Source: Aquamicrobium sp. LC103 (GTDB lineage Bacteria > Pseudomonadota > Alphaproteobacteria > Rhizobiales > Rhizobiaceae). Taken from it: a DNA stretch of 64,000 nt. The stretch is from the NCBI RefSeq assembly GCF_001014615.2, contig NZ_LBCQ02000011.1, positions 124,001 to 188,000 of the forward strand, read 5' to 3'. The notes under the pieces are model-generated. The model saw nothing but the letters and a program-made list of their open reading frames with translations, did no database searches and was not told the DNA's origin. Position numbers and translations under genes: made by a program. Shown here piece after piece: positions 17,901-26,266 of this stretch (within the stretch, counting starts at the first letter, position 1; the number at the start of each line of letters is the position of its first letter).

Positions 17901-18947
17901 CTATCTCGACTTGTTCGCCGTTGCCTTGCGCACTTCCGGCGCGACCTTGGTTCCGAGCAGTTCGATCGCCTTCATCAGCTTGGCATGGTCCATCACGCCG
18001 ATCGCCATCTGGATGAGGAAGCGGCTGAAGCCGAAAACCTCGTGATTGGCGAGGATCTTGTCGGTGACCTCCGCCGGGCTGCCGACGAAAAGCGCTCCGC
18101 GCGGACCGCGCGACTGATCGAAATGGTCGCGATTGGTCGGCCCCCAGCCGCGCTCGCGGCCGATTCGGTTCATGACTTCCGCTTGCGGAGCATAGAAGGT
18201 GTCGGCCGCTTCCACCGTGGTCTCGCCGACGAATCCGTGAACGTTGATGGAGGTCGCGAGCTTCGCCGCGTCGTGCCCGCTCTGCGCGGCGGCGCGGCGG
18301 TAGAGGTCGAAGAGCGGCGCGAAGCGCGCCGGCTCGCCGCCGATGATGGCGAGCGCCAGCGGCAAGCCGAGAACGCCGGCGCGGGCGACCGACTGCGGCG
18401 TGCCGCCGACGGCGATCCAGATCGGCAGCTTCTCCTGATAGGGCCGCGGATAGACGCCGCGTTCGTTGATCGGTTGCGTGTGCTGTCCGCCCGGCCAGGT
18501 GACGCGCTCGCCCTCGTTGAGCTTCATCAGCAGCTCGAGCTTTTCGGCGAACAGCGTGTCGTAGTCGCCGAGGTCGTAGCCGAAGAGCGGGAAGGATTCG
18601 ATGAAGGAGCCGCGCCCCGCCATGATCTCGGCGCGTCCCTCGGAGAGGTTGTCGAGGGTGGAAAACTGCTGGAAGACGCGGATCGGGTCATCCGAGCTCA
18701 ACACCGAGACCGCGCTCGACAGCCGGATGCGCTTGGTGCGCGTCGCCGCCGCCGCGAGCGCCACGGCGGGCGAGGAGACCGCATAGTCGGACCTGTGATG
18801 CTCGCCGAGCCCGAAGACGTCGAGGCCCACCTGGTCGGCGAGCTCGATTTCCTCGACGAGATTGCGCAGGCGCTCGGAAGGCCCGATCTTCTTGCCGGTT
18901 ACGGGATCCGTGCCGACATCGGCGAACGTATAGAGACCGATTTCCAT
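17901..18947 (-). CDS. LLM-class flavin-dependent oxidoreductase, second copy of a different subfamily
   Basis: Luciferase-like flavin monooxygenase, 348 residues starting [15 protein letters not shown]. Typical features are [40 protein letters not shown] and [16 protein letters not shown]. The sequence differs clearly from the neighbouring LLM gene, so this is not a recent duplication. Substrate unknown. A GFA-family gene lies 160 bp upstream on the same strand. Confidence 0.88.
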   Translation of the reverse strand: MEIGLYTFADVGTDPVTGKKIGPSERLRNLVEEIELADQVGLDVFGLGEHHRSDYAVSSPAVALAAAATRTKRIRLSSAVSVLSSDDPIRVFQQFSTLDNLSEGRAEIMAGRGSFIESFPLFGYDLGDYDTLFAEKLELLMKLNEGERVTWPGGQHTQPINERGVYPRPYQEKLPIWIAVGGTPQSVARAGVLGLPLALAIIGGEPARFAPLFDLYRRAAAQSGHDAAKLATSINVHGFVGETTVEAADTFYAPQAEVMNRIGRERGWGPTNRDHFDQSRGPRGALFVGSPAEVTDKILANHEVFGFSRFLIQMAIGVMDHAKLMKAIELLGTKVAPEVRKATANKSR

Positions 18948-19107
18948 GAACGTGTTCCTTGTTGTCGGTCACAGAACTATGTGTTCGCGCGCCGCCATGC
19001 CAGTGGCGCGCCGGTGAACAGGGTGTTCTCCATTTGCGGTCGAAAAGCGGACGACGGTCCGGAACAGACGCACGGCTACGCGGCCGCGAGCCGCCGCCGC
19101 GGCTTGG

Positions 19108-19455
19108 TCAGAAGCTGCGTCCGTCGACGGGGATGCGCTTGATCTCGGTAAGCTCCACGCCCTCGATGCAGCGTATGTTGACCGATGCCATGGCGTTGCC
19201 CTTCGAATCGGTTCCAAAGCCGAAGGGCGCGCAGCCGCAATTGCCGCAGAAATGGTGATCTATGACGTGCCTGTTGAAATGATAGGTCGAGAGCTTTTCC
19301 TCGGGCGTTTTCAGCGCAAGTGCCGCGCGCGGGACGAACCACAAGAGATAGCCCTTGCGGCTGCAATGCGAACAATTGCACTCGAGCGCCTCGGCCGGCA
19401 TTTCTCCATCGACTTCGAATTTGATCTCGCCGCAATGGCAGCTTCCAGTGAGCAT
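19108..19455 (-). CDS. GFA / CENP-V domain protein
   Basis: Small zinc protein of 115 residues related to glutathione-dependent formaldehyde-activating enzyme. Cysteine pairs are SCHCGE near the N-terminus, CNCSHC in the middle and CGNCGC towards the end, which bind two zinc ions in the family. Biochemical function of most members, including this one, is not established. The ATG at 19455 has GGGAG about 7 bases upstream; the ATG two codons earlier (19461) is also possible but sits directly against that ribosome site. Confidence 0.85.
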   Translation of the reverse strand: MLTGSCHCGEIKFEVDGEMPAEALECNCSHCSRKGYLLWFVPRAALALKTPEEKLSTYHFNRHVIDHHFCGNCGCAPFGFGTDSKGNAMASVNIRCIEGVELTEIKRIPVDGRSF

Positions 19456-19588
19456 TTTCATCTCCCAACGCCGGCTCTTGTGAACTGAATGCCGGACGCA
19501 GAAAAGCTACTTCGCGCGGCGATGGCTGTCGATAGCGGCGAGGGGGTCGATCCGGCGGGAAATCTCGGTTCTTCTTCCATGATTTACC

Positions 19589-19885
19589 TCATCCTCCGCT
19601 GATGGCGGTGATGACGAAGACTTCCGCGCCCGGCGAAAGCGGCGTGTCGAGACGAGCGCGGCGGCCTTCCACGAAGACGTTCATGTGGCGTCGGATGGCG
19701 GGCGTGGAATCGCAGATGCGGTCGCGCATTCCCGGCCAGCGGCGGTCGAGCGCGTCGACCATCTCCTTCACGCTCGCCGCCTCGATCTCCACGCGCCGCG
19801 CCGAACCGGGAAAGAGATCGACGAGCAGCGGCGAGAGCTTGACGAGGATCCTCCGCGCGGCGGTTCCTTCGCCGTCATGCGCCAT
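19589..19885 (-). CDS. MoaD/ThiS-family ubiquitin-like protein
   Basis: Beta-grasp protein of 98 residues ending in ITAISGG, the C-terminal Gly-Gly that sulphur carriers and bacterial ubiquitin-like proteins need for adenylation. The pattern of a variable N-terminus, an acidic middle and the loop LSPGAEVFV is MoaD-like. A GGAGAAG ribosome site precedes the ATG at 19885. It is 12 bp downstream of the BNR-repeat gene on the same strand. No E1-like (MoeB/ThiF) or MoaE gene is in the window, so it may not serve molybdopterin synthesis. Confidence 0.85.
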   Translation of the reverse strand: MAHDGEGTAARRILVKLSPLLVDLFPGSARRVEIEAASVKEMVDALDRRWPGMRDRICDSTPAIRRHMNVFVEGRRARLDTPLSPGAEVFVITAISGG

Positions 19886-19897
19886 GTTCTTCTCCGT

Positions 19898-20980
19898 TCA
19901 GTCGCGAACTACCATAGTCTCGATGGAGGAGATCGACGGCAGGTGCTCCGCTATGCAGGTCCAGCTATCGCCCTCGTCCGAACTGGCGAAAAGCGCGCCG
20001 CCGCTGGTGCCGAAATAGACGCCCGCCGGTTCCAGCACGTCGGTGGCCATCGCCTGGCGCAGCACGCCGAAGAAGGCGTTTTCCTGCGGCAGGCCCTCGC
20101 GCAGGTCCTGCCAGGTCTCGCCACGGTCGCGTGTGCGCCAGACGGCGGCCTTCGCCTCCGGCACGAAACGGCCGGCGATGTCGCCGTTGAGCGGCAGCAG
20201 ATAGAGCGTGGAGGAATCGCGCGGATGCACGGCGGCGGGAAAGCCGAAGGTGGAGGGCAGGCCCGCCTCGATGCTTTTCCAGGACCTGCCGCCATCCTCG
20301 CTGCGGTACATGCCGCAGTGGTTCTGCTGGTAGAGAAGGTCGCTTTCTCCCTTCGGCCTCACCAGACAGTGCACGCACTGGCCGAATTCCGGATAGTTCT
20401 GGCCTTCCGGCAGGAAGTCGGCGCGCGTGCCGCGGTTGCGCGGCTCCCAGGTCTGGCCGCCGTCGCCCGAGTAAAACACGCCGGCTGACGATATGCCGAT
20501 CCAGATGCGGTCTTCGTCGTCGAGATCGGGAATAAGAGAGTGGAGAATGAGGCCGGCGCCGCCCGGCTGCCAGTCCGGCCTGGTCGGATGCCTCTGCAGC
20601 CCCTCGACATGGTTCCAGTTCTCGCCGCGATCGTCGCTGTAGAACAGGCCGGCAGGCTGGACCCCGGCATAGAGGCGGCCGTTGCGCGGCGCGAGGCTCC
20701 ATACCGCCTTGATCGGCTCCTCTCCGGCTTCGTAGGCAAGTCCGGCGCTCGAATGCGTCCATGTCTCGCCGAAGTCTCGTGATTTCCACACCGCCGGCCC
20801 GAACCATTCGTTGCCGCCGGCGCCGTAGATCGCGCCCGTTGCCGGATCGCCGACGACGTGGTTCATCGGCCAGGTTTCGCAGAAGGGGCCGCGAATGCGC
20901 CAGGACTTGCGGCCGGGATCGCTTTCGACGATGAAGGCACCCTTTTTCGTACCGACGAGAATCAGGATTTTCTCCGCCAT
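19898..20980 (-). CDS. BNR/sialidase-like beta-propeller protein
   Basis: Predicted beta-propeller of 360 residues with at least six Asp-box repeats of the form SxDxGxTW: SRDFGETW, SDDRGENW, SGDGGQTW, SEDGGRSW, TRDRGETW and SSDEGDSW. No signal peptide is visible, so it is probably cytoplasmic, unlike true sialidases; the catalytic residues of those enzymes cannot be located. Start set at the ATG at 20980 after GGAGGAGA. The MoaD-like gene follows at 12 bp and a MarR gene diverges upstream. Function unknown. Confidence 0.8.
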   Translation of the reverse strand: MAEKILILVGTKKGAFIVESDPGRKSWRIRGPFCETWPMNHVVGDPATGAIYGAGGNEWFGPAVWKSRDFGETWTHSSAGLAYEAGEEPIKAVWSLAPRNGRLYAGVQPAGLFYSDDRGENWNHVEGLQRHPTRPDWQPGGAGLILHSLIPDLDDEDRIWIGISSAGVFYSGDGGQTWEPRNRGTRADFLPEGQNYPEFGQCVHCLVRPKGESDLLYQQNHCGMYRSEDGGRSWKSIEAGLPSTFGFPAAVHPRDSSTLYLLPLNGDIAGRFVPEAKAAVWRTRDRGETWQDLREGLPQENAFFGVLRQAMATDVLEPAGVYFGTSGGALFASSDEGDSWTCIAEHLPSISSIETMVVRD

Positions 20981-21059
20981 TTTCTCCTCCATTCACAGCG
21001 GACCGGCCCTTGCTCGGGAGGAAATCGGCAAAAAAGCCGGCGCAGGGCTGGACAAATCA

Positions 21060-21071
21060 GTTGATATCAAC
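21060..21071. promoter_or_regulatory. Candidate MarR operator, palindrome GTTGATATCAAC
   Basis: A perfect 12-bp palindrome in the 102-bp gap between the BNR/MoaD operon and the divergent marR gene, ending 11 bases before the marR start. Size, position and the TTGnnnnCAA form fit a MarR-family site. The same 12 bases occur again at 24053-24064. Binding is inferred. Confidence 0.5.
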
Positions 21072-21082
21072 ATTATTATCGC

Positions 21083-21541
21083 ATGTCAAAAGTAGACGTG
21101 ATTCGTCCTGGGCCGCCCTTCGAGACCACGCTGATGGTCCGCGACAATTGCCTTTGCCTCCATCTGCAGCGCGCCGCGCGCGCGATCGCGCGGCGTTTTG
21201 ACGAGGCGTTGCGCCCGGTCGGCCTGACCAATGGGCAGTTCTCGCTTTTGATGTCGCTGAACAGGCCGGAACCGCCTCTGATGAAGGATGTCGCCTCGCT
21301 GCTCGCGATGGATCGGACCACGCTGACGGCCAGCCTGAAGCCGCTGGAAAGGCGCGGGCTGCTGGTGGTGAGCATCGACGCCAACGACAAGCGCGGCCGC
21401 CGGCTGGCGCTCACCGAAGAAGGCCTGGCGCTCCTCGTCGAGGCCGTGCCGCTCTGGAACAAGGGACAGGCGGAAAACATCAGGATGGTCTCGAAGCCCG
21501 AGATCGAGAAGCTTCTCGCCGATCTCGTCGCGCTTTCGTGA
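21083..21541 (+). CDS. MarR-family transcriptional regulator
   Basis: Winged helix-turn-helix regulator of 152 residues. The recognition region is DVASLLAMDRTTLTASLKPLERRGLL (about 70-95, written here in part) and the wing follows in NDKRGRRLALTEEG. Cys24 and Cys26 near the N-terminus (NCLCLHL) could be redox-active, which is seen in some OhrR/MarR proteins. It diverges from the BNR/MoaD pair, which is probably its target together with its own gene. Confidence 0.88.
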   Translation: MSKVDVIRPGPPFETTLMVRDNCLCLHLQRAARAIARRFDEALRPVGLTNGQFSLLMSLNRPEPPLMKDVASLLAMDRTTLTASLKPLERRGLLVVSIDANDKRGRRLALTEEGLALLVEAVPLWNKGQAENIRMVSKPEIEKLLADLVALS

Positions 21542-21547
21542 GCCTGG

Positions 21548-22045
21548 CTACTTGCCCAGCACCAGCGCCCAGTAGCGCCTGTCGCTGTCAGGGCTTTCCT
21601 TGACATAGGCAAGGCCGAAGCGGGTGAAGCGTTCGTCGAGCATGTTGCGCCGATGGCCCTGCGAGTTCATCCACATCTGGAAGACCCGGTCGAGTTCCAT
21701 GCGTCCGTGAGCGAGGTTCTCGGCGGCGGGCGCGGCGACTCCGCCCTGCGCCATCCGCGTGGCGAAATCCTTCCGCCAGCCGGTGTCGTGAGCCATGCGG
21801 CCGGATTGCGCCATATAGCCGGCCTGCCGCAGCGCGGCGCGTTCGAGCGTCGCATCAGGCGACATCGTCGGCAGCCCGTTCTGCGAGCGTATGTCCGCGA
21901 GATAGGAGACCCCCGCCCGGGAAGCACCCGCTCCGTCGCCCGGGCGGCCCGCCGTCTGGCAGGCGGCGAGAAGCGCGAGGAAAACGAGCGCGGCGACATG
22001 GATTGCGCGGCGCGAAAGCACCGCGAAAGCATTGGACTGTTGCAT
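21548..22045 (-). CDS. CAP (SCP/PR1) domain lipoprotein
   Basis: Predicted lipoprotein of 165 residues; the signal ends LALLAAC. The CAP domain covers about 50-160, with the conserved His (RMAHD), Glu (AENLAHG) and QGHRRNML motifs that form the family's cation-binding cavity. Roles in bacteria are unclear. Start at the ATG at 22045 with GAGG upstream; a longer reading to 22096 is not supported. It is convergent with marR, with the two stop codons 6 bases apart. Confidence 0.85.
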   Translation of the reverse strand: MQQSNAFAVLSRRAIHVAALVFLALLAACQTAGRPGDGAGASRAGVSYLADIRSQNGLPTMSPDATLERAALRQAGYMAQSGRMAHDTGWRKDFATRMAQGGVAAPAAENLAHGRMELDRVFQMWMNSQGHRRNMLDERFTRFGLAYVKESPDSDRRYWALVLGK

Positions 22046-22129
22046 GAGGTCCCTCAAGCTTGTCGATCGACACCGGGATAGGGACGAACATGGCAATTAC
22101 CGGGCAGACCGATAAAAATGCCGGAAAAT

Positions 22130-23392
22130 CTATTCCCCGTCCTCGACGACGCGCAGGCGCAATTGCCCGGTTCGGGAATCCGCGACGCGGGGCGCGGGTT
22201 CCTTCGTGGGCTTCGAACCTTCGGGTTCTTCGGCGGGCGCGACGCCGAATTCCAGCGCCTCGATCTTGGCGCCGCGCTTGGTGACCTTCTCGGTGGAGGT
22301 GATGATCTGGTCGATGTCTCGACTGGCCTGCATGAAATGCGTCTGCAGCTTGCGCACGCGCTCGTCGAGGCGGCCGACATCCTCCATCAGCCGGATCACT
22401 TCGCCCTGGATCAGATGCGCCTGCTCGCGCATGCGCGCATCCTTCAGCACTGCCTGGATGACCTGGATCGACAGCATCAACAGCGAGGGCGAAACGATCA
22501 CGATGCGCGCGCGATGCGCCTTCTGCACCAGCGCTTCGAAATTCTCGTGGATCTCGGCGAAAATCGATTCCGACGGCACGAACATGAAGGCCGTGTCCTG
22601 GGTTTCCCCGTTGATCAGGTATTTCTCGGAGATCGCCTTGATGTGGACCTCGACGTCGCGGCGAAACGTCTGCGCGGCATATTTCTGCGCATCGGGATTG
22701 TCGTTTTCGGCCGCCGCTCGGATCGCATTCCAGGATTCAAGGGGAAACTTCGCGTCGATGACCAGGTCGGGCGCGCCGTTGGGCATGCGCACAAGGCAGT
22801 CGGGCCGGTTGTTGTTGGAGAGCGTCGCCTGGAACTCGTACGCGCCATGCGGCAGCCCGTCGGCGACGATCGCCTCCATGCGGCTCTGGCCGAACGCGCC
22901 GCGTGTCTGCTTGTTGGAAAGGATCTGCTGGAGCTGCACGACCTGGCCGGCGAGCGACTGGATGTTGGACTGCGCCGTGTCGATGACGGCGAGCCGCTCC
23001 TGCAGCTTCGCCAGGTTCTCGTGGGTGGAACGCGTCTGCTCGGTGATCGAGTGTCCGAGACGCGAGGTCATGCCGTCGAGCCGTTCTCCGAGCGTTCTGG
23101 TGAGCTCCGCCTGGCGGTTGCCGAAGACCTCGGCGATCGTGCCGATGCGGCCCTGCATCTCGGATTGCGCGCGTACGATCTCGGCCATGCGGGCTTCGGC
23201 CTCGCGCGCCCGCTCGGCGGCATCCGCGGCGGCTTCCGCCCGCTGGCGCGCCGAACGCCACAAGGCGACGATCAGCATAGCGAAGAGTGCGGTAAACAGA
23301 ATGCCCGCTCCGGCAAGCAGATTGCCGAGCGTGATCGTGGTGGCCCCAAGTTGCGCCATGGGCAGGGAAAGCAGTGCGGTCAAATCGCTCAT
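22130..23392 (-). CDS. rmuC: DNA recombination protein RmuC
   Basis: Membrane-anchored protein that limits recombination between inverted repeats, 420 residues from the ATG at 23392. An N-terminal transmembrane helix (about 18-45) is followed by a long coiled coil (45-140) and the RmuC nuclease-like domain (about 165-370), including LPNGAPDLVIDAKFP-type sequence (here MPNGAPDLVIDAKFPLE) and the VSPSLLM block. An ATG 11 codons upstream (23425) is possible; neither has a clear ribosome site, and a hairpin occupies this region. It diverges from def. Confidence 0.92.
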   Translation of the reverse strand: MSDLTALLSLPMAQLGATTITLGNLLAGAGILFTALFAMLIVALWRSARQRAEAAADAAERAREAEARMAEIVRAQSEMQGRIGTIAEVFGNRQAELTRTLGERLDGMTSRLGHSITEQTRSTHENLAKLQERLAVIDTAQSNIQSLAGQVVQLQQILSNKQTRGAFGQSRMEAIVADGLPHGAYEFQATLSNNNRPDCLVRMPNGAPDLVIDAKFPLESWNAIRAAAENDNPDAQKYAAQTFRRDVEVHIKAISEKYLINGETQDTAFMFVPSESIFAEIHENFEALVQKAHRARIVIVSPSLLMLSIQVIQAVLKDARMREQAHLIQGEVIRLMEDVGRLDERVRKLQTHFMQASRDIDQIITSTEKVTKRGAKIEALEFGVAPAEEPEGSKPTKEPAPRVADSRTGQLRLRVVEDGE

Positions 23393-23393
23393 C

Positions 23394-23423
23394 GCTGGAG
23401 GATAGATGATTCGATCCTCCAGC
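23394..23423. promoter_or_regulatory. Inverted repeat in front of rmuC
   Basis: Perfect 10-bp arms GCTGGAGGAT (23394-23403) and ATCCTCCAGC (23414-23423) with a 10-base loop, directly adjoining the rmuC start. On the minus strand the only GGAGG of this leader lies in the 5' arm and is paired with the 3' arm. It could be an operator or a leader hairpin that masks a ribosome site. If translation starts at 23425 it would be coding. Confidence 0.4.
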
Positions 23424-23493
23424 ATAAGACCAAAAGGTGAACATTGCCGCCAAACCCGTTGACGCCCGACGGCTTAGTCATTACCTGACGGGC

Positions 23494-24021
23494 ATGATCA
23501 GACCGCTCATCATCCTTCCCGATCCCCTCCTGCGCCTGGTTTCCAAGCCGGTGGAACGCGTCGACGACGATCTGCGCGGATTTGCCGACGACATGCTCGA
23601 GACCATGTACGATGCGCCAGGCATCGGCCTCGCCGCCATTCAGGTGGGCGAGCCGTTGCGCATGCTGGTGATCGATCTCTCGAAGGAGGACGAGCCCAAC
23701 GCGCCGCACGTCTTCATCAATCCGGAGATCGTTGCCACGGGGGACGGCATCTCGGTCTATGAGGAGGGGTGCCTGTCGATCCCGGACTATTATGCCGAGG
23801 TCGAGCGGCCGGATACGGTGACGGTGAAGTATCTCGACCGCGACGGCAAGGAGCGGGTGATGGAGGCCGAAGGGCTGATGGCGACCTGCCTGCAGCACGA
23901 GATCGACCACCTCAACGGCGTTCTTTTCATCGACCATATCTCCAAGCTCAAGCGTGACATGGTCGTACGCAAGTTCAAGAAGCTCGCCCGTGACAAGGCG
24001 CCGAGCCGCATGGTCGGCTGA
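23494..24021 (+). CDS. def: Peptide deformylase
   Basis: Removes the formyl group from the N-terminal Met of new proteins, 175 residues from the ATG at 23494 ([14 protein letters not shown]). The three metal-site motifs are all present: [18 protein letters not shown] and QHEIDHLNG. An upstream in-frame start at 23437 would add 19 residues outside the family. It is separated from its usual partner fmt by the toxin-antitoxin locus at 24047-24786. Confidence 0.96.
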   Translation: MIRPLIILPDPLLRLVSKPVERVDDDLRGFADDMLETMYDAPGIGLAAIQVGEPLRMLVIDLSKEDEPNAPHVFINPEIVATGDGISVYEEGCLSIPDYYAEVERPDTVTVKYLDRDGKERVMEAEGLMATCLQHEIDHLNGVLFIDHISKLKRDMVVRKFKKLARDKAPSRMVG

Positions 24022-24046
24022 TCGTTTGCCGCCCGGCCCGGCGTTT

Positions 24047-24064
24047 GATATCGTTGATATCAAC
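24047..24064. promoter_or_regulatory. Candidate antitoxin operator with repeated GATATC
   Basis: GATATC at 24047-24052 and again at 24056-24061, the second inside the perfect palindrome GTTGATATCAAC (24053-24064), just ahead of the antitoxin ribosome site. Type II TA operons are usually repressed by their own antitoxin through such palindromes. The identical 12-mer lies upstream of marR at 21060. Confidence 0.5.
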
Positions 24065-24078
24065 CGATGGAGGCGCAA

Positions 24079-24366
24079 ATGGGCGACCTGCTGATCAGAA
24101 ACATTCCGGACGCACTGAGACATGAACTCGCCGAGGAGGCCGCGAAAGACGGCAATAGTCTTTCCGCGGAGGCGATCGACATTTTGCGCCAAGGCCTTTT
24201 GGCCCGACGAAATACCGCTGAAATAGAAGGCAAATCCGCTTGGGAGCAGTTGCGGGCCATTCTTCGACCGGATGACGAAGAGGACGATACCTTCTCCAAG
24301 GTGATGGATGAAATCGAGGCGGAGAGAAAACGGGATTTCGGGCGGCCTTTGCCGGATTTCGAATGA
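24079..24366 (+). CDS. FitA-like ribbon-helix-helix antitoxin
   Basis: Antitoxin of 95 residues from the ATG at 24079, with GGAGG 6 bases upstream. The N-terminus (GDLLIRNIPDALRHELAEEA, about 2-21) is the FitA/Phd-like ribbon-helix-helix DNA-binding domain; the rest is a toxin-binding tail. Its stop overlaps the toxin start as ATGA. Base composition is less GC-rich than in the neighbouring genes, which suggests later insertion between def and fmt. Confidence 0.85.
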   Translation: MGDLLIRNIPDALRHELAEEAAKDGNSLSAEAIDILRQGLLARRNTAEIEGKSAWEQLRAILRPDDEEDDTFSKVMDEIEAERKRDFGRPLPDFE

Positions 24367-24786
24367 TAGTGCTCGACACGAATGTCATCTCCGAGGTGAG
24401 CAAACTTCAGCCGGACGTCAGTGTCCGCGACTGGTTCAAACGGCAGGAGCTGGCGGAGCTTTTCCTTTGCGGGCCAGTGGTAATGGAGCAGGCATTCGGA
24501 GCTGAGAAGCTTCGTCTAAGAACCGGATCGGATCGCTATGTACGCATCCTCGAAGAGTTGCTGAGCGAGAAATTTCGCAACCAGGTGCTGAACTTTGATG
24601 GTGAAACGCCACTTGTTGCTGGCAGGCTGCGGGCGGCTCGCGAGCGGGAAGGTCGACCTACAAGTGTCGGCGACGCCATGATCGCCGCGATCTGCCTTGC
24701 CCATGGCGCCGCTCGCGACGCGCAACACGCGCGACTTCGATGGGCTTGACCTGAAGCTCGTAAACCCGTTTGAAGCGGGTGTCTGA
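24363..24786 (+). pseudogene. FitB/VapC-family PIN-domain toxin, frameshifted near the C-terminus
   Basis: The reading frame from 24363 gives 128 residues with PIN motifs Asp5 (MIVLDTN), Glu42 and Asp104 (SVGDAMIAAI), predicted ribonuclease residues. After HGAA (codons ending at 24713) the frame becomes unrelated and stops at 24749. In the +1 frame from 24712 the sequence continues LATRNTRDFDGLDLKLVNPF to a stop at 24786, which is the standard C-terminus of the family, including the fourth acidic residue in TRDF. So one base has been gained or two lost around 24711-24716. The toxin is probably inactive unless frameshifting occurs or the sequence is in error. Confidence 0.8.
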
Positions 24787-24833
24787 GCCGCAATCGGTTT
24801 TCGGAAAAGATCGCTAACAGGGCAGGTAGCGGC

Positions 24834-25769
24834 ATGTCATTAAGCGTCGTCTTCATGGGAACGCCGGAATTCTCGGCCGCGACCCTGCGCGCGCTCGCCG
24901 ATGCCGGGCATGAGATCGCCGCCGTCTATTCGCAGCCGCCGCGTCCGGCCGGCCGGCGCGGACTCGAGCTCACCAGATCGCCGGTCCACCGATTGGCCGA
25001 GGAACTGGGTGCTCAGGTGCGCACGCCCGCTTCGCTGAAAAGCGAGCCGGAGCAGCAGGCTTTCCGCGACCTCGGAGCCGATGTGGCGGTGGTCGTCGCC
25101 TACGGCCTGCTGTTGCCGAAGCCGATTCTCGAAGGCACCCGTTTCGGTGCCTTCAACGGTCATGCCTCGCTCCTGCCGCGCTGGCGCGGCGCGGCTCCCA
25201 TTCAGCGCGCCATCATGGCGGGCGACGCCGAGACCGGCATGATGGTCATGAAGATGGACGAGGGGCTCGACACGGGTCCCGTCGCCATGACCGAGCGCGT
25301 TGCGATCGGCGCCGACATGACGGCCGGTGAGTTGCACGACCGCCTGATGGCTGTCGGCGCGGGGCTGATGGGGAAGGCGCTCGCGGCGCTCGATGCCGGA
25401 ACGCTCGAGCTTGCGCCGCAGCCCGGGGAAGGCGCGACCTACGCGAAAAAGATCGCCAAGGAGGAAACCCGCATCGACTGGAATCGGCCGGCGGACGAGG
25501 TGCACAATCATATCCGCGGCCTCTCGCCTTTTCCCGGCGCATGGTGCGAGATGGAACTCGGGGGCAAGGTCGAGCGCGTGAAGCTGCTGCGTTCAACACA
25601 GGTGAAAGGCGCGGGCAAGCCCGGGGAGGTGCTGGACGGGACGCTGGCGATCGCCTGCGCGCAAGGCGCCGTTCGGCTCCTCGAGCTGCAGCGCGCCGGC
25701 GGCAAGCCGCTGGCGGCGGTGGATTTCCTGCGCGGGGCGAAACTCGAACCGGGAGATTGCTTGCGATGA
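24834..25769 (+). CDS. fmt: Methionyl-tRNA formyltransferase
   Basis: Formylates initiator Met-tRNA using 10-formyltetrahydrofolate, 311 residues. The catalytic domain starts [12 protein letters not shown] and contains [15 protein letters not shown] and [11 protein letters not shown]; the C-terminal tRNA-binding domain begins near residue 205. The otherwise usual NIHASLLP appears as NGHASLLP, keeping Asn and His. The stop overlaps the start of the next gene as ATGA. Confidence 0.96.
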   Translation: MSLSVVFMGTPEFSAATLRALADAGHEIAAVYSQPPRPAGRRGLELTRSPVHRLAEELGAQVRTPASLKSEPEQQAFRDLGADVAVVVAYGLLLPKPILEGTRFGAFNGHASLLPRWRGAAPIQRAIMAGDAETGMMVMKMDEGLDTGPVAMTERVAIGADMTAGELHDRLMAVGAGLMGKALAALDAGTLELAPQPGEGATYAKKIAKEETRIDWNRPADEVHNHIRGLSPFPGAWCEMELGGKVERVKLLRSTQVKGAGKPGEVLDGTLAIACAQGAVRLLELQRAGGKPLAAVDFLRGAKLEPGDCLR

Positions 25770-26266
25770 CCCATGCTCTGATCCGCGAGGTCCGCGAGGC
25801 CGACCGCGAGGCGATCCGCAATGTCGTGGCGCATGCCTTTGGCCAGGCGGGCGAAGCCGATCTGGTCGACCGTCTGGTGGCCGATGGCGACGACGTGCTG
25901 GAACTCGTTGCCGAGCGCGACGGCAGGATCGTCGGCCATGTCCTGTTTTCACGGCTCGGCGTGGAGACGGCGAACCGCAGCTTTCAGGCGGTGGCGCTCG
26001 CGCCCGTCGCGGTGGACATGGAATATCGCGGCCAGGGCGTCGGCAGCGTGATGATCGAGGAAGCGCACCGGCGCTTGCGGCTTGCCGGCGAGGCGCTTTC
26101 GGTCGTGCTCGGCGATCCGGCCTATTACGGCCGGTTCGGCTACAGCCACGAAAGGGCGGCGGGCTTCAGCAGCGACTATCAGGGCTATGCGCTGCAGGCA
26201 CTGGCCTGGAGTGACGCGCCTGCCACGGGGCGGCTCGTCTATGCCGCCGCCTTCTCCGCCATCTGA
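25766..26266 (+). CDS. GNAT-family N-acetyltransferase (YhbS-like)
   Basis: Acetyltransferase of 166 residues. The start is the ATG at 25766, overlapping the fmt stop by 4 bases. The acetyl-CoA loop is [15 protein letters not shown] (about 90-105) and the [14 protein letters not shown] motif is typical of the YhbS subgroup. Its stop TGA shares one base with the truA start (TGATG), so fmt, this gene and truA are translationally coupled. Substrate unknown. Confidence 0.88.
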   Translation: MTHALIREVREADREAIRNVVAHAFGQAGEADLVDRLVADGDDVLELVAERDGRIVGHVLFSRLGVETANRSFQAVALAPVAVDMEYRGQGVGSVMIEEAHRRLRLAGEALSVVLGDPAYYGRFGYSHERAAGFSSDYQGYALQALAWSDAPATGRLVYAAAFSAI

